From WTFV01 sp965200895 (GTDB taxonomy: Bacteria > Acidobacteriota > Vicinamibacteria > Vicinamibacterales > UBA8438), in contig CBDAVM010000001.1 in the NCBI GenBank assembly GCA_965200895.1, positions 1,302,001-1,366,000 on the forward strand: DNA of 64,000 nucleotides, given 5' to 3'. Both the position numbers and the translations under genes were made by a program. The stretch's first letter is position 1; each line of letters opens with the position of its first letter. The notes beneath the pieces were generated by a model, which worked only from the letters and a program-made list of their open reading frames with translations, searched no databases and had not been told where the DNA came from. Shown piece after piece: positions 17,297 to 26,956 of the stretch.

Positions 17297-18213
17297 GTCG
17301 TTCTGTATAAAGCACTTACGCCGTCTGCAGAAGAAGCACTGAGTGACAACGAGATCCACAAGCGCTATCCGAAGGTCGACGACCGCGGACGCCGGTATAC
17401 CGGCATCGCCCACTTCTGCGGGATCAACATGGGACCTCGTCCGAACCTTTGCTATTCGTGGCGTGGGTACGAGAATCCTCACCCGAGTGGTTGGCGTATC
17501 ACGAAGGACCGGCTGGAGGCCGAATACCAGGACGGGAAGGTCGTCATCCATGACGACGGTCGCCTGGAGCGCCGACGATTCTGCGACCTCGAGAAAGGGG
17601 CTCGACTCGGCAGTCTCTGGACGGACGTCCAACCACCGGTGACACCAGAGTTGACCGGCTACCCGACGCAGAAGCCTCTTGCTCTCCATCGAGCGCATCG
17701 TCAAAGCGTCCAGCAAGGAGGGGAACATCGTCCTCGATCCGTTCTGCGGTTGCGCGACGACGTGCATTGCGGCCGAGAAGCTTGGCCGAGACCGGGTCGG
17801 GATCGACTTGTCGCCAAAGGCCGTTGAACTCGTTCGGCTTCGGTTGCAGAAGGAGATTCTGCTCGACGCTGACGGGCAAGGTCAGGCTGGTCTTCTTGGT
17901 CGGGTGACAGCCCGCACCGGCGGGTTACAGCGAACGGATCTCGGAAAGCTTCCGAAGTACACCAAGCACCGGAGCAGGCTCTACGGCGACCAAGCTGGGA
18001 ACTGCGGTGGTTGCGGCGGTCACTTTGAGCTCCGGAACCTTGCTGTAGACCACATCCACCCTCGGTCCCGCGGCGGGGACCGACCACCTCGAGAATTTGC
18101 AGCTACTCTGCGGGGCCTGCAACAGCACGAAGGGCGACCGGTCGCAGGCCTACCTGCTCGCGAGGCTGAAGGAGCAGGGAATCGGCCGCGAGGCCGGTAT
18201 GGCGACCAGCTAG
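17297..18213 (+). pseudogene. Site-specific DNA methyltransferase with C-terminal HNH domain, 5'-truncated and frameshifted
   Basis: Three frames together give the C-terminal half of a known methyltransferase architecture. The first frame (from about 17297) reads SDNEIHKRYPKVDDRGRRYT, then NLCYSWRGYENPHPSGWR, LWTDVQPPV and YPTQKPLAL. After a frameshift near 17675 the second frame gives ERIVKASSKEGNIVLDPFCG and CATTCIAAEKLGRDRVGIDL. It continues into an HNH region with CGGCGGHFELRNLAVDHIHP and RSRGG. A second frameshift near 18077 leads to ENLQLLCGACNSTKG and a TAG at 18211-18213. The N-terminal half with the catalytic DPPY-type motif is missing, cut at the repeat arm. It is inactive. Confidence 0.85.
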
Positions 18214-18437
18214 ACAGCGTGGATTCGCTGGTCCGGTCGCCGTGACCACGTGACGGTTGTTGGCGACGCGACCGGATTCCGTCGTCGAGATCCCGGAGCG
18301 TCCTGATGAGGTGCGCCGACGGCGACGCCGTCGATGTTCAGGATGTGCTTCGCCAAGTCGAGCTTCATGACCTTGTGGGCCGGGTTGTGGCTCTCGGGCC
18401 GCAGCTCGACGTGGCGTTCGTCGATCCGGGCGAAGCG

Positions 18438-19304
18438 TCAGTGGCTCATCGCGTAGACGATGAAGTTGATGCCCATCTCAACGGCGAAGGTCGAGAACTT
18501 CAGCGGGTACTCGGGGCGCTCGGCCCACTCCCAGGCGTCACCGAGGTCGGTGTTCCAGTTGATCAGCACCATCAGGCGGCCCTTGTCGTCGAAGATGCCG
18601 CGCACGTGGGCCTCGTAGCCGTCGCGCTCCCACGTCCGCCCGCCCCAGTAGTTGCCGATGGCCGGCACCTGCATGACCTCGTCGATGCGGTAGACGGCGT
18701 TGAACACCGGGTGCTCGAGCGGCACCTCGACAATCGGGCGCTCCGGGAACACCTGGCGGATCTGCTGCTCGAAGGCGGCCCACTCCCACGAGCCCCAGAA
18801 GTCGTCGATCACCAGGAAGCCCCCGGCGAGCAGATAATTGCGCAGGCCCTCGATCTCGGCCTGGCTCAGCGAGATGTCCCCCACTTCGAGGGCGTACAGG
18901 AACGGGAAGTCCCGGATCCGCGGATCGTCGAGGCGTACGGCGTTCTCGTACGGCGATCCGTCGATGTCGATGAGGCGGTTGACCACCGTCATGAACTGCC
19001 GGTCGGCCTTGGGATAGTCGGTCGCCCACCGCGACCAGCCCCAGCCGCTGCTGTAGATGGCGCGCGTGAAGTAGAACTCGTGCGGCCCGGCCGGCCGCTG
19101 CAGCGTGCCGCGCTGCCGTCGGCGGAGCATCTCCCGGGGATCGAAGCCCTGCTGGCCGCGCTGCTGTCCGGCCATGACACCGTCGTCCGGCGGGGCGACG
19201 GGCGGCGGAGATGGCAGGGAAGGCGTCGCGAAGCGCACGCCGAGAACGGCGCCCGAGAGCGCCAACGTCGCGAGAGCGATCCGCGCAAGGCTCGACGATC
19301 GCAT
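18438..19304 (-). CDS. DUF4159 domain protein (second copy), exported
   Basis: A 288-residue protein. The start is the ATG at 19302-19304 (MRSSSLARIALATLALSG), with a GGAG eight bases upstream and a signal peptide behind it. A Pro/Gln/Arg-rich linker follows, then the DUF4159 pattern: FYFTRAIYSSGWGWSRW, DYPKADRQFM, GGFLVIDDFWGSWEW and the end FAVEMGINFIVYAMSH. It is clearly related to the protein at 6184-6954. It stands alone beyond the accessory island, so the two DUF4159 genes bracket that region. No catalytic residues are known for the family. Confidence 0.82.
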   Translation of the reverse strand: MRSSSLARIALATLALSGAVLGVRFATPSLPSPPPVAPPDDGVMAGQQRGQQGFDPREMLRRRQRGTLQRPAGPHEFYFTRAIYSSGWGWSRWATDYPKADRQFMTVVNRLIDIDGSPYENAVRLDDPRIRDFPFLYALEVGDISLSQAEIEGLRNYLLAGGFLVIDDFWGSWEWAAFEQQIRQVFPERPIVEVPLEHPVFNAVYRIDEVMQVPAIGNYWGGRTWERDGYEAHVRGIFDDKGRLMVLINWNTDLGDAWEWAERPEYPLKFSTFAVEMGINFIVYAMSH

Positions 19305-19470
19305 CGGGCTGCTCCAGGAAAATCGACTCGAACCGTCAAGCCGCAGTCTTCGCAGCATAGCACAGGCGCTCGGACAGCCGGCAGGCCAGGGAAAAGCCCA
19401 CTCCGAAACGGTCACCCCCCCGGAGGCATTTCGGGGCGCTGGCACGGTTTGTGCGAAGATTCGGGAAGCG

Positions 19471-20631
19471 ATGACCTACAGCAAACTGCCCTTTTGCCCC
19501 CGACCCGGTACGGACCCCTCGTCGCACGCGGCGGTCCCGGCGCCTCGCCGCTCCCGGCGGCTCGCGACGTTCCGGTACGGACTGCTGACCGTCGTGCTGA
19601 TTCTGCCGGCCGTAGCGTGGGCCTCCGGTTCCGAGCCCGCGCCCGCACCGGGCGACTCGGGCTCGGACCGGCCGCCGCGTGCCCGGAGCCGGCGCCTGGC
19701 CGCCGACGAGCAGATTGCGCAGGGATTGCTCCCGGCACGGCACGCAAGCGGTTGGGACGGCACGATCGGGGCCATCGTCGCACGTCGCGCGGCGCTGCCG
19801 GCGCGGTCTCCTGCGGCCTCGGCGACCGCACAGGTTTCCCCACACCGCGCCCCTGCACGCCGCGCGGCGCTGCCGGCGCGATCTCTTCCGGTCCCGACCG
19901 CACGGACCGCCCAACGCGACGCCCCGTCTTCCGGACCGGACTTCCTGTTCGGTCGGCCGCGCATGTCGTTCGGCCTCCGAGGACTCTGGCATCGGGCGCG
20001 GGCCGGCAGCGACTTCCACGACTTCGTGAACGACCAATTGTTCGTGCCGCGGAGCGACGGCGACGATCACGACAACCCCGACCACGGGCTCCTGAACTTC
20101 AACGCGCCGGGAATCAGCTTCGACTTCGGGTACGGGGTCACCTCGCGGTTGGACATGCGGGTGGGCGTCGACTACGCCATGTCGCTGAACGAATCGGAGC
20201 TGCGGCACTACATCGGCCAGGACGGCCAGTCGTTCAGGCAGCGCACGGAGCTGTCGCAGACGGATGTCCGCGGCGAGCTGGTGTTGGCCCTGGCGCCGCG
20301 GGGCCGGGCCATCGGGCAGTACGTCTGGATTCCGGGCCGCGTGGTGCCCTACGTCGGGGCCGGGCTGGGCTTCGTGCGGCACAACCTGCAGCAGGCCGGG
20401 GAGTTCGTGGACGAGATCGGCTACTTCGAGGACACCTTCGGATCGAAGGGCTGGGGCACGGGGATGCACCTGTTCGGCGGCGTGGACATCCGCATCACCC
20501 GTCACGCCATTCTCAACGTGGAGGTACGCCATGTGGAGGCCGGCGCCGACCTCAGCGACGATTTCGCCGGGTTCGATCCGGTCGATCTGGGCGGACTGCG
20601 CATTGGTGCTGGCGTTCGGTTCGTGTTCTGA
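19471..20631 (+). CDS. Outer-membrane beta-barrel-like protein
   Basis: A 386-residue protein with an N-terminal signal sequence (YGLLTVVLILPAVAWASG, about residues 36-54) preceded by an unusually long basic leader. A Pro/Ala/Arg-rich low-complexity stretch (about 55-150) includes two copies of ARRAALPARS. The C-terminal 220 residues show alternating aromatic/polar strands (ISFDFGYGVTSRLDMRVGVD, VPYVGAGLGFVRHN) and a terminal strand ending GLRIGAGVRFVF with Phe last, as in outer-membrane barrels. Start chosen at ATG 19471 after GGGAAG; the open frame upstream overlaps the divergent DUF4159 gene. It probably forms a small barrel; the substrate is unknown. Confidence 0.6.
   Translation: MTYSKLPFCPRPGTDPSSHAAVPAPRRSRRLATFRYGLLTVVLILPAVAWASGSEPAPAPGDSGSDRPPRARSRRLAADEQIAQGLLPARHASGWDGTIGAIVARRAALPARSPAASATAQVSPHRAPARRAALPARSLPVPTARTAQRDAPSSGPDFLFGRPRMSFGLRGLWHRARAGSDFHDFVNDQLFVPRSDGDDHDNPDHGLLNFNAPGISFDFGYGVTSRLDMRVGVDYAMSLNESELRHYIGQDGQSFRQRTELSQTDVRGELVLALAPRGRAIGQYVWIPGRVVPYVGAGLGFVRHNLQQAGEFVDEIGYFEDTFGSKGWGTGMHLFGGVDIRITRHAILNVEVRHVEAGADLSDDFAGFDPVDLGGLRIGAGVRFVF
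19781..19885 (+). repeat. Pair of 30-bp direct repeats
   Basis: Two 30-bp copies (19781-19810 and 19856-19885) with two mismatches lie 75 bp apart, in frame, within the low-complexity region of the beta-barrel gene. Each encodes ARRAALPARS. They look like local coding duplication rather than a regulatory element. Confidence 0.7.
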
Positions 20632-20710
20632 AGCATAGTGATACGAGGCGTTCGACAGGAAGCCGAACGGTCGTCGGCTGAAGGAAGGTCGGCTGAAGAA
20701 GGATGGAACG

Positions 20711-22009
20711 ATGCGAACCATGAAGCGGGCTCCGTACTTGATCCTGGGCGTTCTGGTGACCGTGGCGCTGCCGGCGGCGGCGCAGGCCGCGGCCCTGTCG
20801 CAGGAATCCACTGCCGCCTCCATGGATCCGGCCGATACGCGCTGGTTTCCGTGGATGGGCTGCTGGCAGCTCTGGGAAGAGCAGGTGGACCAGGCCGCGG
20901 CCGGAAACGGAGCGGAGTTCCCGGACCGCACCATCGTCTGCCTCGTGCCGGCCGATGACGGACGCGGCGTGCGGTTGACGGCCCGCTCGGACGGCGAGGT
21001 TCTCGTCGAACGCACCCTCGTCGCCGACGGGGTCCGGCGCACCCTGACCGAGGGCGACTGCACGGGCTGGGAACGGCGCGAGTGGTCGGACGACGGCCGC
21101 CGCCTCTTCACGCGCGGCGAGATCCGGTGCGGGGCCGACGAACCGCGTCGCATGAGCGGCATCAGCATGCTTGCCAACCGCTCTACCTGGGTGGATATTC
21201 AGAGCGTCTCGGTCGGTGATCGCGGGCACATGGAGATCCGCCGCTACAACCCGGCGCGCGATGCCGAGAGGGCCGAGGAAGTCCGGCTGCCGGCTTCGCC
21301 CGCCGCAATCCGCGATGCGAGGGAATCCATCGCCGGCGCGCCCGACGTGTCGGGCGTGCGGGAAGCCACGGCAAGGGTGGAGGCTGCCGTGGTCGAGGCC
21401 CTGCTCGCGGAAACCCAGCCGCGGCTCGATCTGGACAGCGCGACGCTCATCGAGCTGGACGACGCCGGGGTCGACGGCGGCGTCATCGACGTGCTCGTCG
21501 CGCTGGCGTACCCGGATCGCTTCGTGCTCGAGCGCCGCGGGAGCAGCGGACGTGGCGGCGGCGGCGGTAGTTGGGCCCATTTTTCTCCGCTCTCGCCCAA
21601 TTACATGGGCACGTACGGGGTGCCGTTCGGTTATTCGTATCTCGGATGGTACGGATACGACACATGGCGTAACACCTACTGGTACGACCCACGCTACTAC
21701 AACGGCTGGGGCGTCCCCGGCCGGGTGATCGACGGAGCCACCGACGACGGCGGCGCCCTCGCCGTCAACGGTGTCGGCTACACGCGGGTGAGTCAGCGAG
21801 CGCCCGTTCCGCGGGACGGAGGTGGTGCCAGTGCGTCGTCAGGGGGGCGCGCAGGCGGCTCTTCGGGGCGCAGCGGAGGCCGGGTGACCTCCACCGGCGG
21901 TTTCAGCCGCGGCGGTGGCGGTGGGAGTGGCAGCGGCGGTGGCGGTGGCAGCCGCGGCGGTGACGGGAGTAGCAGCGGCGGTGGTGGCCGCACGCCCGTG
22001 CCGCGGTAG
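20711..22009 (+). CDS. Exported protein with Gly/Ser-rich tail
   Basis: A 432-residue protein with a signal peptide (YLILGVLVTVALPAAAQA). The middle part has a short WMGCWQLWEE motif near residue 49 and a helical section (about 185-260). Then comes a Tyr/Trp/Gly-rich stretch (YGVPFGYSYLGWYGYDTW) and a strongly repetitive Gly/Ser tail of about 80 residues. It follows the beta-barrel gene in the same direction with 79 bases between, perhaps as an operon. It is convergent with the glutaminyl cyclase gene, with six bases between stop codons. Similar exported proteins occur in Acidobacteriota without assigned function. Confidence 0.65.
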   Translation: MRTMKRAPYLILGVLVTVALPAAAQAAALSQESTAASMDPADTRWFPWMGCWQLWEEQVDQAAAGNGAEFPDRTIVCLVPADDGRGVRLTARSDGEVLVERTLVADGVRRTLTEGDCTGWERREWSDDGRRLFTRGEIRCGADEPRRMSGISMLANRSTWVDIQSVSVGDRGHMEIRRYNPARDAERAEEVRLPASPAAIRDARESIAGAPDVSGVREATARVEAAVVEALLAETQPRLDLDSATLIELDDAGVDGGVIDVLVALAYPDRFVLERRGSSGRGGGGGSWAHFSPLSPNYMGTYGVPFGYSYLGWYGYDTWRNTYWYDPRYYNGWGVPGRVIDGATDDGGALAVNGVGYTRVSQRAPVPRDGGGASASSGGRAGGSSGRSGGRVTSTGGFSRGGGGGSGSGGGGGSRGGDGSSSGGGGRTPVPR

Positions 22010-22015
22010 ACTGCT

Positions 22016-22906
22016 CTACTCGAACGTCACCTCGAACATCTTCGGCCAGAGCTTGCCGGTGATGTAGAAGGTCCCGGCGCCGGGGTCGAATGCGATGCCG
22101 TTGAGCACGTCGACCCCGCGCCGCTCCTCGCGGGTCAGCAGGCCCGCCGCGTCGATGTAGTGCGTCACGCGGCCGCTGGCCGGATCGATGCGAACCAGGA
22201 AATCCGTCTGGTAGACGTTGGCGTACACGGCGTCGCCGACGCATTCGAGCTCGTTGATCTGCGTGAGCGGGAAGCCGCGCAGCGTGACCGGGACGTCGCC
22301 GAGCACGTCGAACGTTCGGGGATCCCGGAACGTCAGGCGGTTCGAGCCGTTGCTCATCACGAGGCGGTCGCCGTCGTTGCACAGGCCCCATCCCTCGCCC
22401 TGGTAGCGAAACGTCCGCAGCTCGTCGAAACGCTCGAGACCGAAGACGAACGCCCGCTGCGCCTTCCAGGTCAGCATGATCAGACGGTCGTCGACCCGCG
22501 CAAGCCCCTCGCCGAAATAGGCGGGTGAGATGTCGACCTCCTGCTCGACGGCGCCGCTCTCGGGATCGATCCGGCGCAGGTCGGAGCGGCCGTACTGCCC
22601 CGTGCTCTCGTAGAGCTTGCCGTTCCACCAGAGCAGCCCCTGTGTATAGGCGCTGGTGTCGTGCGGAAACTCCCGGCGGATGCTCACGGACAGCGACTCG
22701 ACGACCGCAGCGGGCTGCGCGGCCGTCGTTCCCGTCGGCCCGGACCCCAGGAGCGCCCAGCTACCGGCCGCCAGGGCGACCAGGACAAGCGCCACCAGCA
22801 GTGAGCGCGGCATCCGGGCGGGGGTCCGTTTCCCCGCGCCCGTTGCACCGGGCGTCCGTTTCGGTCGTTGACGCGTCACCCGCTTCTTCGAGCTGGGACT
22901 CACCAC
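22016..22906 (-). CDS. Glutaminyl-peptide cyclotransferase (glutamine cyclotransferase type)
   Basis: A 296-residue protein of the beta-propeller glutamine cyclotransferase family (PF05096). It would convert N-terminal Gln of peptides to pyroglutamate. Family motifs in order: FPHDTSAYTQGLLW, LYESTGQYGRSDLR, LTWKAQRAFVF, YQGEGWGLCNDGD, INELECVGDAVYANVY and NGIAFDPGAGTFYITGKLWP. A basic N-terminus and one hydrophobic helix (about 33-52) suggest export with membrane anchoring. Start: tandem GTG codons at 22906 and 22903 behind GGAGGCGA support the long form over the internal Met at residue 32. Bacterial targets are not known. Confidence 0.88.
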   Translation of the reverse strand: MVSPSSKKRVTRQRPKRTPGATGAGKRTPARMPRSLLVALVLVALAAGSWALLGSGPTGTTAAQPAAVVESLSVSIRREFPHDTSAYTQGLLWWNGKLYESTGQYGRSDLRRIDPESGAVEQEVDISPAYFGEGLARVDDRLIMLTWKAQRAFVFGLERFDELRTFRYQGEGWGLCNDGDRLVMSNGSNRLTFRDPRTFDVLGDVPVTLRGFPLTQINELECVGDAVYANVYQTDFLVRIDPASGRVTHYIDAAGLLTREERRGVDVLNGIAFDPGAGTFYITGKLWPKMFEVTFE

Positions 22907-23037
22907 TCGCCTCCACGGCTCATTCTGTCACACGGCCGGAGCGCCGGCGCCATGGCAGGACAAGCCTGCGGTTCGTGTCCCGATCCGGCTGCCTCGCCAC
23001 GGCACTCTCCCAGGATCTCCCGCACTCTCCAGGGCTC

Positions 23038-26000
23038 CTACACGCGCATCAGCACGGCGTGGGCGGGCTCGCCGGTGGCGCGGGCAATCATTTCCGCGTA
23101 GAGTGCAACCTGCCGACGGTAGACCTCGATGGCGCCGTTCGCCTCTTCCAGGTCCCGATCCGTCTTGTAGTCGACGACGGTCCATACGCCGTTCTCGCGA
23201 AAGGCTACATCAACCACTCCCTCGATCAGGACGCCGTCGTCCGTCCGCATGCTCACCGGCGCCTCGCGGCGGCAGTCGCCGCGCTCGGCCGCCGCCCGGG
23301 CCCGCGCCAGGAGCGGATGCGACAGCACGCGCCCCGCCGCGTCCGTCGCGGCGGCAACCTCCGCATCGGTCGCTCCGAACACCCGCCCGTGCAGCCGCGC
23401 GATCTCCTCCACCGGTGCGGGCCGCTCATCCGGCGCGGCGAGGGGGACGGCCGCCAACACCGCGTGAACCAGCGTACCGAAGCGCCTGCCGGCGGGGCGC
23501 CCCGCCGTCCGCTCGATCTCCACCACCGCCACCGTGTGCCGCTTCGCATCCGAGCCTGCGTTGCGGCGGTCCGTGACGGGCGCGCCGGCGGCGGTTCGCT
23601 CCGCGGTCCCTCCCCGCGCACGCTCGGTCGCCGTCGCCAGTACGAGGCTCGGACGGGCGGCGCGCTCGACGGTGGCCGCGCGCCGCCGGCGCCACGCACG
23701 ATAGCGTTCGAGGTCGGCTTCCACCACATCGCCCGGGGCGTCCTTCGACAGCAGTTCCTGCCGGCGGATTCCCATCGGTGCTCCCGCATCGAGTGCAAGC
23801 TGGAACGGATCCCACCAGACGACGGGATAGCCCGCAGCGGAGGACTCGGATCGAGAGGGCGACCGCACACGGAACGGCACGACGTTGCCCATCGCGGCCC
23901 CGGCGTCCTCGGCCTGACCGGTTCCCTCGGCCTCGTCCCCGTCTTCGGCCGTGTTCCTGAACCAGTGCTGGCCCGGGGCCACCGTGTCGCTGCCGGCGGG
24001 GTCGCCGTCCGACCGATCCACGACCGAGTCGCGGCCGAGTCGCGGACACCCCGGCGCGGCCCGCGGATGCCGCCGGTTCCGAAGCGGTGGGTAAATCGCC
24101 GGGTAGAGGGGGCTGATCCACCCGCCTCGCAGAGGATGCCGGGCGCCCCCTCCCGGCTCGCCCTGCGGGTCCGTCCAGTCGTCGGCGTGCGGCGCATCAC
24201 CGACCGCCGGCACCACCAGCAGATCGCGTGCGCGCGTAGCCGCCACGTAGGCCAGCCGCACACCCTCCTCGCGATCGCGCTCGACTTCCTCCGGCTGGTG
24301 ATCGAGCAGATCGAGCGGCGCCCAGCCGGCGAGCCGGAGGGCGCACAGGCCGCTCGCCGAATCGATGAAACGACCGGCCGTCGTCCGATGGAGCCGCGCG
24401 GTCGGATCGCCGAGGATGACGACCGGAAACTCCAGCCCCTTGGCCCCGTGCACCGTCATGATCCGCACGCCGTCGCTCCCCTCCTCCAGAATCGGCGCTT
24501 CACCCGCCTGCCGTTCCGCCGCCTCGTCGCTCAGATGCTCGACGAAGCCCCGGAACGACAACCCGCCGCCCGCTTCGTAGACGCGCGCCATCTCGCCGAT
24601 CTGCAGCACGTTGGCGAGCACCTGCTCGCCGGCCCGCTGCATCACGAACGCTGCGTGCGCCCGGGTCTCCTCCAGAAGCTGCCCGACAGTCCGCGCGATG
24701 GGAACATCGTTGCGGCTGCGATGCAGCCGGCCCAGCAACTCCAGGGCGTCGGCGATCGGCAGGAATCGTTCGACGTCGGCAACGTCACCCGCCGCCACCG
24801 TCGGGGGGATGCGGAAGGCGTGGAGGCGACCGAAGCGGTGCCGGTATGCGAAGAGCGTTTCGTCGTCGACGGCGAACAACGGTCCGCGCAGGGTCGCGAA
24901 GACGGAGAGCTCGTCATCGGGCCACTCGATGGCGGCCAGCGCGGCGCGCAGCGTCCCCACCTCTTCGCGCTCGTGAAACGACCTGCCGCCGACCAGCAAG
25001 TGCCGAATCCCGCGCGTCTCGAGCGCGTCGACGTAGGGCCGCGTCACGTCGGCGCCCCAACTGTCGAAACGCCGGAAGAGCAGGGCGATGTGCCGTGCAT
25101 CGACCGGTACGCGCTCCTCCTCGGCACCCTCCGCAGCCGCGCCCGCTCTCTGCCCGGTCACGGTCCAGCCGCTCTCGCGCACCAGCCAGTCGACGAAGGC
25201 GCCGACGGCATCGGGGAGGGACATCTCGATGGCCTTCGCGGTCATGCGTCCGCGGTACCCGTACGGGCTCGGCACCGGCAGCGCCACCACGCCCGGCTGG
25301 GACGGTTCGTCTGGACGATGCGGAGCCAGCGGTACGTAGCCGGGAGGCGACGCGCCAGGATCACGCTCGCCCTTCCGCCGGGCGTCGTCCGCGTTCTCCG
25401 CTCCCCCCATCAACGGCGCGAACGCCCGGTTGACCAGGCGTTGTATCGTGGGCACCGAACGGAAGCTCGTGGAGAGAGTGATGCCTGCCACGCCGCGGCG
25501 CGCGAGTCGGGTCGTCACCTCCCGATACACGCCCACGTCGGCGCGACGGAAACGGTAGATCGACTGCCTGGGGTCGCCGACCAGGAAGAGCTTGCCGACG
25601 CCGGGGGTGACTTCGCGCCAGTCCCGCTCGGCCGGATCGGCCGACGCCAACAGCAACAGGATCTCGGCCTGCAGGGGATCGGTGTCCTGGAACTCGTCGA
25701 CGAAGATGCGGACGTAGCGCTGCTGCGCGTCGTGGCGGACATCGTCGTGGTCGCGGAGCAGGTCCCGCGCCCTGAGCAGCAGATCGACGAAATCGAGTCG
25801 TCCCGCCTCGGTCTTCAGGCGGTCATAGCGCTCGATGGGATTGTGCAGCTCCTCCTGCAGGTACGCCGCCAGGTCGGCGTCGGCCACCTCCGCGAACGTC
25901 CGCAGGACGTCCACGATCTTCGCGTGTCGCTCGAGGACGTGGGCCCGGGAAACGCCCCCACCGTACTGTAAGCCGGCGCCCTGCCGAAGGTTCGTGAAGT

Positions 26001-26904
26001 CCCGGTTCGCGGCCAGCTCGACGAGCTGCGCCTCGATGCCGTCGTAGTCGCGCCGCCGTGGCCGGACGGCGTCGGTGGCCCGAATCGTCTGCACCAGGGC
26101 GCGCGCCGGCTGCGTGGCGAGGAAGAGGCGGTCCGTGCGGCGGTTCGCGGCCTTGTCCGTAAGCTCGGCGAACTCGTGGAGATGAGCCACCACCTGGTCG
26201 ATGACGGCCTCGCGCGGAAAGCGCTCCCGACGCCAGGGCTTCGTGAAGTCGCGCCATTCCGCAAGCTGCCACGCGGCGCGGCGCAACCGGTCGGTCGGTC
26301 CCGCATCCGCAGTCGGCGGCTCTTCGGACCGGAACAGCGTGGACCGGCGGCGCAACGCCCGGCGCACACCGGGCGGCTGGTCGTCGAGGGCGCCGTGGAG
26401 CCAGGTTTCAAACGCCTGCCGGAAGATGCGCTGGGCCGCCCGATCGTCCAGTACCTCGAAGCGGGGATCGACTCGGGCCTCGACCGGCCGCTCGCGCAGC
26501 AGGTCCGCGCAGAACGCGTGAATCGTGCTGACCTGTGCGTCCTCGAGGTGCGCGATGGCCCGGTCCAGATGCCGCAGTCGCAAGGCGTGGGCGGACCCAT
26601 CCGCAGCGTCGCCCTCCTGCCGCGCTTCCACTGCATCGCCGGCCGCCCCGACCCGCGCGGCGGCCTGTCGCGCGCGCTCCAGTCTCTCGCGCAGCCGGAG
26701 TTTCAGCTCTCCGGCGGCCTTTTCGGTGAAGGTGACGGCCAGGATCTCTCCGACGGCCGCGTCTCCGCGCGCGAGAACCTCCACGATGCGGCCCACGAGC
26801 TCGCTCGTCTTGCCGGTTCCGGCGGCCGCCTCGACCACGATGGACTCGCCGAGCGAGGTCCGGATCCGCTCCCGGGCTGCCGCGTCGGCGAGCGGCCCGC
26901 TCAT
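23038..26904 (-). CDS. AddA/RecB-like UvrD-family helicase-nuclease
   Basis: A 1288-residue protein. Helicase motifs: Walker A EAAAGTGKT (about 25-33), FTEKAAGELKLRLRERL, DEFQDTDPLQAEILL, FLVGDPRQSIYRFRRADV and MTVHGAKGLEFPVVIL. The C-terminal PD-(D/E)XK nuclease shows DVAFRENGVWTVVDYKTDR and a Q-x-x-x-Y element (RRQVALYAEMI). This is the layout of AddA, which with AddB unwinds and resects DNA double-strand ends for recombination and degrades foreign linear DNA. Start at ATG 26902-26904, just after the AddB-like gene (52-base gap). The frame further up is a shadow of that gene. Confidence 0.88.
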   Translation of the reverse strand: MSGPLADAAARERIRTSLGESIVVEAAAGTGKTSELVGRIVEVLARGDAAVGEILAVTFTEKAAGELKLRLRERLERARQAAARVGAAGDAVEARQEGDAADGSAHALRLRHLDRAIAHLEDAQVSTIHAFCADLLRERPVEARVDPRFEVLDDRAAQRIFRQAFETWLHGALDDQPPGVRRALRRRSTLFRSEEPPTADAGPTDRLRRAAWQLAEWRDFTKPWRRERFPREAVIDQVVAHLHEFAELTDKAANRRTDRLFLATQPARALVQTIRATDAVRPRRRDYDGIEAQLVELAANRDFTNLRQGAGLQYGGGVSRAHVLERHAKIVDVLRTFAEVADADLAAYLQEELHNPIERYDRLKTEAGRLDFVDLLLRARDLLRDHDDVRHDAQQRYVRIFVDEFQDTDPLQAEILLLLASADPAERDWREVTPGVGKLFLVGDPRQSIYRFRRADVGVYREVTTRLARRGVAGITLSTSFRSVPTIQRLVNRAFAPLMGGAENADDARRKGERDPGASPPGYVPLAPHRPDEPSQPGVVALPVPSPYGYRGRMTAKAIEMSLPDAVGAFVDWLVRESGWTVTGQRAGAAAEGAEEERVPVDARHIALLFRRFDSWGADVTRPYVDALETRGIRHLLVGGRSFHEREEVGTLRAALAAIEWPDDELSVFATLRGPLFAVDDETLFAYRHRFGRLHAFRIPPTVAAGDVADVERFLPIADALELLGRLHRSRNDVPIARTVGQLLEETRAHAAFVMQRAGEQVLANVLQIGEMARVYEAGGGLSFRGFVEHLSDEAAERQAGEAPILEEGSDGVRIMTVHGAKGLEFPVVILGDPTARLHRTTAGRFIDSASGLCALRLAGWAPLDLLDHQPEEVERDREEGVRLAYVAATRARDLLVVPAVGDAPHADDWTDPQGEPGGGARHPLRGGWISPLYPAIYPPLRNRRHPRAAPGCPRLGRDSVVDRSDGDPAGSDTVAPGQHWFRNTAEDGDEAEGTGQAEDAGAAMGNVVPFRVRSPSRSESSAAGYPVVWWDPFQLALDAGAPMGIRRQELLSKDAPGDVVEADLERYRAWRRRRAATVERAARPSLVLATATERARGGTAERTAAGAPVTDRRNAGSDAKRHTVAVVEIERTAGRPAGRRFGTLVHAVLAAVPLAAPDERPAPVEEIARLHGRVFGATDAEVAAATDAAGRVLSHPLLARARAAAERGDCRREAPVSMRTDDGVLIEGVVDVAFRENGVWTVVDYKTDRDLEEANGAIEVYRRQVALYAEMIARATGEPAHAVLMRV

Positions 26905-26956
26905 CGCCCGCTCCGGCTGCGGCGGGCAGTCCGAACGCCGCACGCGTGGCTCGACC

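Noticed and set aside
22525..25971. 1148-codon plus-strand open frame opposite the AddA-like gene
   Set aside because: Antisense shadow of a gene with clear helicase and nuclease motifs.
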